64,000 nt of DNA from Ktedonobacteria bacterium. GTDB taxonomy: Bacteria > Chloroflexota > Ktedonobacteria > Ktedonobacterales > JACDGC01. The position numbers and the translations under genes were made by a program. Under the pieces are notes generated by a model, which saw only the letters and a list, made by a program, of their open reading frames with translations, was not told the DNA's origin and did no database searches. Every line of letters starts with the position of its first letter. Within the stretch, counting starts at the first letter, position 1. This document shows, piece by piece, positions 1-8,371 of this stretch. Location of the stretch: NCBI GenBank assembly GCA_027459785.1, contig DAIDGU010000042.1:1-64000 (forward strand), in the 5' to 3' direction.

Positions 1-90
1 CCAACATCCGTCGCCTCCTCTGTTCTCTGTGCCGTCTCTTATTGTACGATGATTGCAGGGGAACGCGAAATATAACCGGAGAGGTTCATA

Positions 91-693
91 ATGGCACAAC
101 GTCGTTTACTGCTCGCCACGAGCAATCAGCACAAGATTCAGGAGATGCGGGCGCTGTTAGGCGACATCCCGTTCGATCTGGTATCCCCGCGCGAGGTGGG
201 TCTGGCGCTGGATGTGCCGGAGCCGTTCGACACATACCTGGCGAACGCGACACAGAAAGCGCGCGCCTACGCGGCGGCGAGCGGCATGCTGGCGCTGGCG
301 GACGATTCGGGGCTGGAGATCGATGCGCTGGGGGGAGCGCCCGGCGTCCATTCGGCGCGTTTCGGCGGCGCGGACATGCCCTATCCTGAGCGGTTCGCGC
401 TGATCGAGCAGCGCCTGGCGGGCGTGCCGCCGGAGCAGCGCACGGCGCGCTTTCGCTGCGTGCTGGTGCTGGCAACGCCGCCGCCGGACGACCGGCTGGC
501 CCACGTGGCAGGGGTCGTGGCGGGGCAGATCGCGCCCGTCGCGCGTGGCGCGCAGGGCTTCGGCTACGATCCGATCTTCTGGCTGCCGGAACAAGGCGTG
601 ACGATGGCCGAACTCGCCCCGGCAGCTAAAGACGCCATCAGCCATCGGGGCCGCGCCGCCCGCGCGATGGCCGAGGTGCTGCGCGCCTGGTAA
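91..693 (+). CDS. rdgB: XTP/dITP diphosphatase (RdgB/HAM1 family)
   Basis: House-cleaning pyrophosphatase that hydrolyses non-canonical purine nucleoside triphosphates (ITP, dITP, XTP) to monophosphates in the cytoplasm, keeping deaminated bases out of DNA and RNA. The 200-residue length is normal for the family. Visible motifs are the N-terminal ATSNQHKIQEM (residues 9-19), the catalytic DDSGLEIDALGG (71-82), GFGYDPIFW (about 157-165) and the C-terminal SHRGRA (184-189). A GGAGAGG Shine-Dalgarno sits 6 bases before the ATG. It appears to be a single gene; the 205 bases after it are non-coding. Confidence 0.94.
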   Translation: MAQRRLLLATSNQHKIQEMRALLGDIPFDLVSPREVGLALDVPEPFDTYLANATQKARAYAAASGMLALADDSGLEIDALGGAPGVHSARFGGADMPYPERFALIEQRLAGVPPEQRTARFRCVLVLATPPPDDRLAHVAGVVAGQIAPVARGAQGFGYDPIFWLPEQGVTMAELAPAAKDAISHRGRAARAMAEVLRAW

Positions 694-898
694 TGAGGCC
701 AACGCCCGAACTCGCCAGCTAAACAATGTCGCTCTTCATCCTGGCCCACGGCTGCCGAAAAAGAAAAATGGGGGATATACCTTGACGCATGCGCTACAAT
801 AGACCCATGTTTCACGAGCCAGCGTAGCGCCGGGCGCAGGGATGCCCGGACGGTCTACGCGCGCATGATCCATCTTCCGGCGAAAGGGTCTTTTTCCC

Positions 899-3800
899 AT
901 GTCCTGCCCTCGATGTGGTTCGCTCGTCCTCCCGCAGATGCAGCAGTGTCCGCAGTGCGGGCTGCTCCTCGCGCCGCCTGATGGCGCGCGGCCTAACGCG
1001 CCGCGCCCGCGCACCGGACCGCCCGCCCGTTCCGGGCGCTGGGATACCGATCCGCCGGCGATGCAGGGTGGGGCATCAGGGCAATGGTCCCTGCCACCGG
1101 ACCCGCGTGGGCCGGCGGGCAACGCCTCCGGGCAGTGGTCGCTGCCAGCGGAGCTGCGCGGCAATGATGCTGGCGCGCGGCCCAATAGCGGCCCGCCGCT
1201 GGCACGCCCGGAAGAGCGCGGCATGCCGCCGGCAGCGCGTCCGGGCAACATGCCCCTGTTGCCGCCGCCCGGCGCACCGCTCTCGCGCCCCCGTGGTTCG
1301 CGCACGCCCAGCGCCCCAGGGTCACTGCTGGCGGGGGCGATGCTACAAAACGGACGCTTCCGCGTGATCGGTCCCTACCGACCCGCGCAGACGCCGGCTA
1401 ATCGCCCCGTGCTGGGTCCACCGCAATGGGTGGCGCTGGATGGCCGCCAGCGTGGCGAGCGCGTGACTTTGCTGGAAATGACCTTTGGCGACATGATTCC
1501 GGCGCTGGTGGAACGCGCCCGCGAGACCTTGACCCAACGGCTGATGGCGATGGGACAACATCCCGCCCTCCAAACCGTCTTGGGATCGTTCACGGAGCGC
1601 GGACGCCACTTTTTAGTTCTCGAATACATCGATGGCACCTTCCTGAGCGATTATATCCTGCGCGCGGGGCCGCTGACGGAGCGTATGCTGCTGAACTGCG
1701 GCGATGAGTTGCTGGAGGCGCTGACCTTTCTCGATCAGCAGTCGCCGCCGGTCCTGCACGGCAACATCACGCCGGATAGCGTGGTCGTCGCGCCCAATGG
1801 GCAACAGATGCGCTTGCTGTCTCCCCTGCCGGTGAGTTTCGCGCGGGCGCTGAATATCCCCTTCTTGGAGCCGCCGCCCGTGCCGGGCTATAGCGCGCCG
1901 GATCAGGCTCACGGCCAGGCCGACCGCCGTTCGGATCTCTATAGCCTGGGGGCGACGCTGTATTACGCCGCGACGGGCTTCGATGCGGTCGCGCGCGGCG
2001 CGACCTTATTTTCCCCTGCCCGCCAGTTGAACCCGACGATCGCCGCGCCGGTGGAAGCGGTGTTGACGAAAGCAGTGCGCCAGGTGCCGAGCCAGCGTTA
2101 CCAATATCCTGAAGAGATGCAGCTCGACATCGCCCGCGCCCGCCAAGGCGAGATGCCCTCGCGCGACGCCGTCAACAATATGGAACCGCTCATCGACCGC
2201 ACGCCCAGCCGCGCGATCCCTGTGGCCCTGGGCAGCTTCGTGGCGGTGCTGCTTGTCGTGGTGTTAGTTGGATTATTGGTGGTACATTCCCACAGCACCA
2301 GCCTCGCCCGCGAGCCGGTCACACCCACCGTGACGGAAAATCCCACGGAGGTGGCGCTGGCGCAGCAAGGTATCGGCCTCAGCACCGGCAAGGCGATCTT
2401 CGACACCAGCGCGCTCGGCGATGCCAACGGGTCGGGCCAGTGCGCGAGCGCGGCACAGAATGCGAGCAACGCGCAGCCGACGGACCAAACGGCGGCGGGC
2501 GCGGTGGCGGCGGAAGAAGCCGCTGCCCAGGCCTTATGCGCGAACGATTACGGTACGGCCATCACCGACTTCCAGACGGCGACGCGCGACGACCCCAGCA
2601 ATGCCGAACCGCAGATCTACCTGGCAGACACTAATATCCTGCAAAATAACGCGCAAAGCGGCAGCGCGACGCCCGTGGTCACGCTGGATATAGCCGTCAG
2701 CTTCGGCAAGCAGGATGTCGATGTCTCGCGCGAGGTGCTGCGCGGTGCCTTCGAGGCGCAAGCGGCGCTGAACCAGGACGGCGCGCTGCCGGGCAACACG
2801 AAGGTGCTGATCGAGATCGCCAGCGTCGGCCCCAACACCGCCGGCGCCCCCTTGCTGGCGAGTTATTACGCCGCGCAGTTACATAACGGCAACCCAAAGC
2901 ACTCGCTGGGCATCATCAGTTGGGCCTCGCGCTATATCACGCAGGCATCGGCGGCAAATCTGGCGCAAGCCTTGCAGAGCCTGAACGCCGAGAATGTGCC
3001 GGTGGTCGTGCCGGTCATCACCACCGACTGCTTCCCATCACCGCCCGCCAATGCGACGTATTGCGCGAAGGCGGGCTTCACGGGCATCAGCGCGCCCAAC
3101 TTCTTCCAACTCAGTCCCACCAATCAATATCAGGCGGGGGCGATGGCGCAGACGGCCCTCAGCGCGCCCTTCAGTGCTTATCGCGTGGTGATCGCCGAGG
3201 ATGACACCATCGCCAGCAATGCCGAAATCGCCGGCACCGCGCACTATCTGCTGGCGCAGCGACTCGGCCCCAGCAACGTGATCGACGATGTCATCGCCGG
3301 ACCGCATAGTGTGCCGCTCAGCCAGGTGGTCAGCGACGTTCAGACACGCGGCGCGAACCTGATCCTTTTCGCCGGGGGCAGCCACAATGCCGCCCAACTG
3401 GCGGTGGCGCTGGCGCAGAATCACGTGCTGGTGCCGATCCTCGCCAATGCGAACGCTGACGACCCCAGCCTGATCGGCCAGAGCGAAGCGCCGGATACAG
3501 CGGCGACCGCGCAACTGGCGAAAACAGCGCCCCAGGCGATGCAACTGCTGCACATCATGAGCCTGGCCGATGCTGGCGAGTGGACGAGCGCCCAGAATCC
3601 CCAGGCGATGAGCGCCGGCACCCCGGCCTTTTTCGGACAGTTCGGCCAGACGTTCACCACGCTCACCGGGCAGGCGCTGGCCCCTTCCGCCAACGCGATC
3701 TTCTCCTATGACGCCGTGGCGCTGATGCTCGACGCCGCCGTGCGCAGCGGCAGCCTGACGGCGACGCATGCGCCGAGTACCGCCGATCTCATCGCCGCGC

Positions 3801-4033
3801 TCAGTCAGGTGACAGCTACCCATCCCTTCCAGGGTATCAGCGGGCGCATCGCGTTCGGTGCGCATGGCATCCCTGATAACCGTTCCCTCGTACTCAAAGG
3901 CATCGTGCTGACGACGAACACGGATGCCAATGGGAACCGATTATTGGGCTGGCACGTGGAAGCGATCATCCCGCAACCCGCCGCATTCTGCGCCACCAGC
4001 ACATGCGCGCTAGGCTTTGGCAGCGGCTCATGA
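899..4033 (+). CDS. Zinc-ribbon / pseudokinase / TM / periplasmic-binding-protein receptor
   Basis: Unusual 1044-residue multidomain membrane protein. An N-terminal zinc ribbon (C3, C6, C17, C20) and a Pro-rich linker lead into a protein-kinase-like fold (about residues 150-420). The catalytic HRD motif is replaced by HGN (287-289) and no DFG is visible, while YSAPDQ (331-336) and DLYSLG of the C-lobe are kept, so it looks like a pseudokinase. A single transmembrane helix follows (about 441-463), then a low-complexity/TPR-like stretch and a C-terminal ABC-type branched-chain amino-acid binding fold (about 590-1020, Peripla_BP_6-like). Predicted topology is kinase-like domain inside and ligand-binding domain outside, suggesting a ligand sensor. 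Domain calls come from pattern memory; ligand and output are unknown. No obvious transporter genes are adjacent. Confidence 0.85.
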   Translation: MSCPRCGSLVLPQMQQCPQCGLLLAPPDGARPNAPRPRTGPPARSGRWDTDPPAMQGGASGQWSLPPDPRGPAGNASGQWSLPAELRGNDAGARPNSGPPLARPEERGMPPAARPGNMPLLPPPGAPLSRPRGSRTPSAPGSLLAGAMLQNGRFRVIGPYRPAQTPANRPVLGPPQWVALDGRQRGERVTLLEMTFGDMIPALVERARETLTQRLMAMGQHPALQTVLGSFTERGRHFLVLEYIDGTFLSDYILRAGPLTERMLLNCGDELLEALTFLDQQSPPVLHGNITPDSVVVAPNGQQMRLLSPLPVSFARALNIPFLEPPPVPGYSAPDQAHGQADRRSDLYSLGATLYYAATGFDAVARGATLFSPARQLNPTIAAPVEAVLTKAVRQVPSQRYQYPEEMQLDIARARQGEMPSRDAVNNMEPLIDRTPSRAIPVALGSFVAVLLVVVLVGLLVVHSHSTSLAREPVTPTVTENPTEVALAQQGIGLSTGKAIFDTSALGDANGSGQCASAAQNASNAQPTDQTAAGAVAAEEAAAQALCANDYGTAITDFQTATRDDPSNAEPQIYLADTNILQNNAQSGSATPVVTLDIAVSFGKQDVDVSREVLRGAFEAQAALNQDGALPGNTKVLIEIASVGPNTAGAPLLASYYAAQLHNGNPKHSLGIISWASRYITQASAANLAQALQSLNAENVPVVVPVITTDCFPSPPANATYCAKAGFTGISAPNFFQLSPTNQYQAGAMAQTALSAPFSAYRVVIAEDDTIASNAEIAGTAHYLLAQRLGPSNVIDDVIAGPHSVPLSQVVSDVQTRGANLILFAGGSHNAAQLAVALAQNHVLVPILANANADDPSLIGQSEAPDTAATAQLAKTAPQAMQLLHIMSLADAGEWTSAQNPQAMSAGTPAFFGQFGQTFTTLTGQALAPSANAIFSYDAVALMLDAAVRSGSLTATHAPSTADLIAALSQVTATHPFQGISGRIAFGAHGIPDNRSLVLKGIVLTTNTDANGNRLLGWHVEAIIPQPAAFCATSTCALGFGSGS

Positions 4034-4082
4034 GTGTGACGACTTAATCGTAGAGTGTTTCCCCCCTGCATGTTGCAATGGC

Positions 4083-4154
4083 GTACAGACCCATCCAGGG
4101 GGGTATGTGGCAAAGCCTGTTTATATTTTATATAATGTCTGTACGAGCTTTGCC
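4083..4154 (+). promoter_or_regulatory. Promoter with two interleaved inverted repeats upstream of tetR-type gene
   Basis: A TATAAT -10 box (4131-4136) lies 17 bases after TGGCAA (4108-4113). Two inverted-repeat pairs interleave around it: GTACAGAC (4083-4090) with GTCTGTAC (4137-4144), and GGCAAAGC (4109-4116) with GCTTTGCC (4147-4154). Their position over the -35 and just after the -10 suggests operator half-sites for the regulator encoded just downstream. Autoregulation is inferred. Confidence 0.45.
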
Positions 4155-4210
4155 GTGTAGCAGCATCTGAACAGAAATGCTTCACCAACCCAGGGAAGGA
4201 TTATTGCAGC

Positions 4211-4819
4211 ATGCATGCGTTGCCGGAGGCGGACCACGATGAACCCGAATCGACGCGCCAGCGTTTGTTGCGCGAGGCTGCCCACGAGTTTCGCCGGAAA
4301 GGCTATGCCGGCAGCACCACGCGCGAGATCGCCGCGAAGTTGGGCTTGAAAAAAGCTTCGCTGTACCACCATATCGACAAAAAAGAGGATTTACTCTACG
4401 AGATTTGCCTCGATTGCCTGGCTACGATCCAGCGCGAGGTCGAGCGCGCCATGTACGCCGCGCCGACGCCGCTGGAGCGCCTGCACGCGCTGGTGCTGAC
4501 GCACGTGCAGGTCGGGTTGCGCGAGCAGGATGGCTTCGCCACCCTGCTGCTGGATATCCGTTATCTTTCCGATGAACGCCGGGCCAAAGTGATGCAGCGC
4601 CACGATGCCTATCAGGCATTGGTGCGCGCGACCATCAGCGCCGCGCAGTCGGCAGGGGTGTTGCGCCAGGATATCGCGCCTGGCAACCTCACCTTGATGT
4701 TGCTGGGTTTGCTCAATTGGAGCGCCTTCTGGTATCAGCCCGCTGGCCCCCTGACACCGGAGGCGCTGGGGGCGCTGTTTTGGCAGCAGTTCCTCAACGG
4801 GGCTGTCGCGCCGATGTGA
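4211..4819 (+). CDS. TetR/AcrR family transcriptional regulator
   Basis: DNA-binding repressor of 202 residues. The TetR helix-turn-helix is clear near residues 15-60 (AAHEFRRKGYAGSTTREIA, then KLGLKKASLYHHIDKKEDLL). The C-terminal part is a divergent ligand-binding helical domain resembling TetR_C. The ATG follows a GGGAAGGA motif 11 bases upstream. A promoter with interleaved inverted repeats precedes the gene and could be its operator. Target genes cannot be read from the sequence; the DinB-like and TldD-like genes 50 bases downstream on the same strand are candidates for co-transcription. Confidence 0.93.
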   Translation: MHALPEADHDEPESTRQRLLREAAHEFRRKGYAGSTTREIAAKLGLKKASLYHHIDKKEDLLYEICLDCLATIQREVERAMYAAPTPLERLHALVLTHVQVGLREQDGFATLLLDIRYLSDERRAKVMQRHDAYQALVRATISAAQSAGVLRQDIAPGNLTLMLLGLLNWSAFWYQPAGPLTPEALGALFWQQFLNGAVAPM

Positions 4820-4873
4820 TAGGATGACAGCAACATAATCCACCGCCGCGCGCGGCGTAAGGAGCAGGCGATC

Positions 4874-5359
4874 ATGAGCGAACGATCCCAGCAATTGGCC
4901 GAGCAATTCTCAACGGCGAATGATGCCGTGATAACGATCCTGGCGGGCGCAACCGATGCGCAACTGGCGACCATCTGCCCTGGCGAAAACTGGCCGGTAC
5001 TGGGGACGGCACGACACCTCGCCGTCAGCTATCGAGTGGTTGGCGGCTGGATCCGTAAGGTGGCGAACGGCCAAGAGGTCACGATCACGCGCGCCCAGAT
5101 CGACGCCGGCAACGCGCAACTGGCCACTGAAGCACCGCTCACGCGCGCCGAGGCGCTGGAAATGCTGCGCGCGAATGGCGCGAAAACCGCCGAGATGATC
5201 GCAGGGCTGACGGCTGACCAACTGGCCACGTCAGCCCCGTTCGCGCCGTCGGAAGGCCATACCCTGACGGCGGATCAGGTGGTGCGCCACGTGCTGTTGC
5301 ATCATGTGCAGGAGCATCTGACGAGCATCCAGGCGGCGCTGCAAGGCACCCAGGCGTAG
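4874..5359 (+). CDS. DinB-like four-helix-bundle protein
   Basis: A 161-residue protein resembling the DinB/YfiT superfamily of metal-binding four-helix bundles, many of which act as thiol transferases or have no known function. Candidate metal histidines are in ARHLAVSYRVV (about residue 48) and VRHVLLHHVQEHL (about 138-146). An AAGGAG ribosome site precedes the ATG. It follows the TetR gene by 54 bases and precedes the TldD/PmbA-like gene by 16, so the three may share a transcript. A second DinB-like protein lies at 49197-49676. The substrate is unknown. Confidence 0.8.
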   Translation: MSERSQQLAEQFSTANDAVITILAGATDAQLATICPGENWPVLGTARHLAVSYRVVGGWIRKVANGQEVTITRAQIDAGNAQLATEAPLTRAEALEMLRANGAKTAEMIAGLTADQLATSAPFAPSEGHTLTADQVVRHVLLHHVQEHLTSIQAALQGTQA

Positions 5360-5375
5360 AAAGCGAGGTGGCACG

Positions 5376-6764
5376 ATGGCGCTGCGTGAGCGCATGCTGG
5401 GCGAGGCTGCCGCGCTGAATGCGCTGGCCGATGCGCTGCAAACCAGCGCCGCCGACGAGACGGAGATCGTATTGGAGGCGGTGCAGCGCGGGGTGACGCG
5501 CTATGCCAACAACGTCATCCATCAGAACGTTTTCGAGGCAGATACGCGCGTGGCCGTGCGGGCGGTCGTAGGCCAGGCCAGCGCCCGCGCCTTCACCAAC
5601 GCGCTGACGCCCGCCGCGCTGCGCGCCGCCATCGAAGAAGCGACGACGGCGGCACGTTTGCAGGCTCCCAACCCGCGTTTCACCGGCCTGCCGGCTCCCT
5701 TGCCCATGCCAGCGGATCTGCCCCAGACGCTTTTCGCCGCGACAGCGGATCAGACGCCGGCGGAGCGCGCGACGCAGGTGGGCGCGATCATCGCGCAGGC
5801 ACAGGCGGCGGGCCTGACGGCTTTCGGCACGGCCATCACCGACCTGACGGAACTGGCGGTGGTGAACTCGCGCGGCGTGCGCTCCTACGCGGCGGCGACC
5901 AGCGCGTACCTGCGGGCGCTGATCGACAACGGCCAGGGGACGGGCTATGCCGATGCTCTGACGCGCGACGCGGCGACACTTGCCGCCCAGGCCATCGCGG
6001 ACGAGGCCATCGCCAAGTGTCGGTTGAACCAAAACCAGATCGAGCTGCCGCCGGGGGATTACGCCGCCGTGCTGGAACCGGACTGCGTGGCCGATTTCGT
6101 GCGCTTCCCTGTGCTGTATGGTCTGGGAGCGGAGGAGGTCGAGCGCGGCTCATCCTTCATGGCCGGCAAGTTCGGCCAGGCGGTGACGGGGCCGCATGTG
6201 ACCCTGTGGGACGATCCGTTGGACCCGCGCTGTTTGCCGCTGCCCATCGACTACGAGGGCTTGCCGGCACGGCGCATCGACCTCATCACCGCTGGCATCG
6301 CCGCTGGCGTGGCGGACGACAGCGCGACGGCGGCACGCCGCACCCCGCCGGAGGCGTCCAATGGTCATGCCCCCAGCCCGTGGGACGAGGGCGGCGGTCC
6401 CCTGCCAGAACACGTGGTGATGGCCGGCGGCACGGCTAGCGCCGACGAGTTGCAGCGCGACCTGGCGCGCGGCCTGCGCATCACGCGGCTGCACTATACC
6501 CACTGCCCCGATCCGAAGCAAGTGATCGCCACCGGCACGACGCGCGACGGCACCTTCCTCGTCGAAAACGGGCAGATCGTCGCCGCCGTCAAGAATCTGC
6601 GCTTCACGCAATCCGTGCTGGATCTGCTGGCGAGCATCGAGGCGGTGGGCGCGGTGAAAACGTGCCGCGACTGGTGGGCGGCAAACGGCATGGGAACGAC
6701 CACCTACCTGTTGCCGGCGCTGCGCGTGGGCCGCTGCACCTTCACCGGCGTGACGACCTTTTGA
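5376..6764 (+). CDS. TldD/PmbA (TldE) family protein
   Basis: A 462-residue protein of the TldD/PmbA family, whose TldD-TldE pair forms a metallopeptidase that trims unfolded or modified peptides. N-terminal features fit the family: AVQRGVTRYANNVIHQNVF, then DTRVAVRAVVGQASARAFTN. The TldD-type HExxxH zinc site is absent, so this is more like the non-catalytic TldE/PmbA partner; no TldD partner is in the window. A GAGGTGG ribosome site is present. The right end of an IS200/IS605-type element starts only about 5 bases after the stop codon, so the element landed just clear of the reading frame. Confidence 0.85.
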   Translation: MALRERMLGEAAALNALADALQTSAADETEIVLEAVQRGVTRYANNVIHQNVFEADTRVAVRAVVGQASARAFTNALTPAALRAAIEEATTAARLQAPNPRFTGLPAPLPMPADLPQTLFAATADQTPAERATQVGAIIAQAQAAGLTAFGTAITDLTELAVVNSRGVRSYAAATSAYLRALIDNGQGTGYADALTRDAATLAAQAIADEAIAKCRLNQNQIELPPGDYAAVLEPDCVADFVRFPVLYGLGAEEVERGSSFMAGKFGQAVTGPHVTLWDDPLDPRCLPLPIDYEGLPARRIDLITAGIAAGVADDSATAARRTPPEASNGHAPSPWDEGGGPLPEHVVMAGGTASADELQRDLARGLRITRLHYTHCPDPKQVIATGTTRDGTFLVENGQIVAAVKNLRFTQSVLDLLASIEAVGAVKTCRDWWAANGMGTTTYLLPALRVGRCTFTGVTTF

Positions 6765-6768
6765 CACT

Positions 6769-6790
6769 CCCCATGCCTAGAAGGCAGGGG
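6769..6790 (-). repeat. Right-end hairpin of the IS element
   Basis: On the minus strand CCCCTGCC, loop TTCTA, GGCATGGGG forms a stem with one bulged T. It matches the left-end hairpin in layout (CCCC stem base, bulged T before GGGG), supporting both as recognition hairpins. Confidence 0.6.
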
Positions 6791-7951
6791 ATGCTCGGTT
6801 CTGTTCCCCGGAGGGAGATTCCGCCCCTGCCAATGCAGGGACTCCCCGAAGGCGCTGCCCGCGCCGCTTGATCTCACACCCGCTGTTCTCATCACGGTCC
6901 ATCACAGCCCACAGGTCGGACACACATGCGTCCTGACACTGAGGCTCTTGGGGACACGGGTGCCACAGCGGCTACAATCTTGACTGGTATACTGGGCAAG
7001 CACCGCATACACTTCACGACCGGCACTCGCAGCCTTGTGGTGAAGGATCGTCAGGAATTGCCCCCAGCCCGCATCACTGATGCTCTTGCTCAGGTGCCGA
7101 TTCTTGACCAGGTTGCGGACCTGTAAATCCTCATGGTAGATAACGTCGTTCTCTGCAATGAGTTTATTCGCTGCCTTGTGCTGATAATCCAAGCGCTGGC
7201 GTGCCACCGTCTGATGCACCTTGGCGAGATCCTTGACGGCCTTCTTGCGGCGTTTGCTCCCTGGCTTGCGACGGGACACCTGCTTGGTGTGCCAGCGCAC
7301 CTTGCGTTCTGAGGCACGGAACCAACGAGGGTTTGCGACATGCTCGCCTTCACTGGTGGTCAGGAAGCTTTTCAAGCCCATGTCGATGCCCACTTCCTGG
7401 CCGGTCTTTTCCAGATGCACGCAGGGGACGTTGGCACAGGCAAAGGAGACATACCAGCCATCGGCTTCGTGGCGGATGGTCACGGTCTTAGGCGTGCCTT
7501 CCAAGGGGCGCGACCAGATGACCTTCACCCGCCCGCTCTTGCTTAGCACCAGGAAACCGTTATCGCACCGCGCGCCGCCGTGATTGCCGTATTGCGGATA
7601 GGTGAACGAGTGGTAGCGCCGCTCGTTCTTGAACCGCGGATAGCCCACCTTTTCGCCATTCTTGATGCCTTGGAAGAATTTCTTGAAGGCGCGATCCACT
7701 CGCAAAATGACATCCTGCAAGACTTGGGCATCAATCTCTTTGTATTCTGGTCGCACCTCTTTGACGCCGGGCAGTTCGGCTTTCTGCTCATAATAGCCAA
7801 GGCTGACCCGTTGCATCCGCCAGGCATCACGCCGTTCCTGCAACGCCGCATTGTACAATTCCCGGCACCGCGTCAGGGTCCACGCCAACTGGCGTTCCTG
7901 TTCGGGCGTCAGAGCGAGCTTGTACTTGAAGGTTTTGTAGGTGGTCGGCAT
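6777..7951 (-). pseudogene. tnpB: tnpB (IS605 OrfB) RNA-guided nuclease, frameshifted near the C-terminus
   Basis: TnpB-family protein. The intact frame runs 349 residues and stops at 6902 just after the second zinc-finger CPxC pair (CPTCGL). The RuvC-I Asp (GIDMGL) and RuvC-II Glu (YHEDLQVRNL) are present, as are both CxxC pairs (CSRCG, CPTCG). The RuvC-III motif VMDRDENSG is encoded directly after the stop but one frame over (from 6905 on the minus strand), and that frame stays open for 42 codons to 6777. Restoring one G (CTG-TGATGG to CTG-GTGATGG) would rebuild the family ending. The protein as encoded lacks the third catalytic Asp and should not cut DNA. It sits 3 bases after the ribbon-helix-helix gene. 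A sequencing error would equally explain the shift. Confidence 0.8.
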
Positions 7952-7954
7952 GGA

Positions 7955-8146
7955 CTATTCCTGATCGGCAGGATGTGCTTGCTGGGCGTCTTGTTGTGCC
8001 GCATACTGACGCAACGCCCACACGACCTCACCGTTAAACGAGCGTTCGTGTCGTTCTGCAAGTCGCTTTATCGCTTCTGCCAATTCCGGTGTGAAGCGAA
8101 TCGAAATGCGCGTTTCCGACTTCGTCGTGTGTTGATCGTGTTCCAT
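7955..8146 (-). CDS. Ribbon-helix-helix (Arc/CopG-like) DNA-binding protein in the IS element
   Basis: A 63-residue protein with an Arc/CopG-type signature: a beta strand ETRISIRFTPEL (about 11-22), then helices LAEAIKRLAERHERSFNGEV and a C-terminal helix rich in Ala/Gln. Such proteins bind palindromic operators as dimers. It lies directly upstream of tnpB with a 3-base gap, so both are probably co-transcribed. Its start codon is only 6 bases from a TATAAT box and is covered by a 34-bp near-perfect palindrome, pointing to a nearly leaderless, self-repressed transcript. A ribbon-helix-helix gene beside a lone tnpB is not the classic tnpA-tnpB arrangement. Confidence 0.75.
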   Translation of the reverse strand: MEHDQHTTKSETRISIRFTPELAEAIKRLAERHERSFNGEVVWALRQYAAQQDAQQAHPADQE

Positions 8147-8177
8147 ATCCTTATTATATCACCATAATGAGGATATG
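8144..8177 (-). promoter_or_regulatory. 34-bp palindromic operator over the -10 box and start codon
   Basis: Arms CATATCCTTATTAT (8144-8157) and ATAATGAGGATATG (8164-8177) are inverted copies matching at 13 of 14 positions around a 6-base centre. The palindrome covers a TATAAT -10 box (8153-8158 on the minus strand) and the ATG of the ribbon-helix-helix gene. It is well placed to be the binding site of that protein; binding is inferred. Confidence 0.55.
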
Positions 8178-8208
8178 ACACGTGTCGCTGCGGCGACGGC
8201 GCTTCTAT

Positions 8209-8230
8209 CCCCATAGCTAAAAGCCAGGGG
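8209..8230 (-). repeat. Left-end hairpin of the IS element
   Basis: On the minus strand CCCCTGGCT, loop TTT, AGCTATGGGG folds with one G-T pair and a bulged T, paralleling the right-end hairpin. The 140 bases from here to the M23 gene on the other side hold no gene. Confidence 0.6.
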
Positions 8231-8371
8231 GACTACGCGCCTTTTTGCTAGCAAGCCCAAAGGGAGGAGGCGCGAAGAAATACAGAGCTTCTTTCGCGCT
8301 TCTTCGCATACTCGGTTTATCTTCACGCTCCATCCACTTGCTGCGCTAAGTGTGCTATGCGCCGTTGCGCC

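Larger units (their letters stand above)
6766..8235 (-). mobile_element. TnpB-only IS200/IS605-type insertion element
   Basis: About 1.47 kb holding a ribbon-helix-helix gene and a frameshifted tnpB, with no tnpA. Both ends carry the same kind of imperfect subterminal hairpin in the same orientation (6769-6790 and 8209-8230), as expected for IS200/IS605 elements, which lack terminal inverted repeats. The exact cleavage sites are not certain. Without tnpA it would depend on a transposase elsewhere. The omega-RNA of TnpB would be expected to overlap the end of tnpB and the right-end hairpin; this is family knowledge, not observed. Confidence 0.8.

Noticed and set aside
783..800. Promoter for the large receptor gene from TTGACG and TACAAT
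   Set aside because: The two boxes are only 6 bases apart, so they cannot form one sigma-70 promoter.
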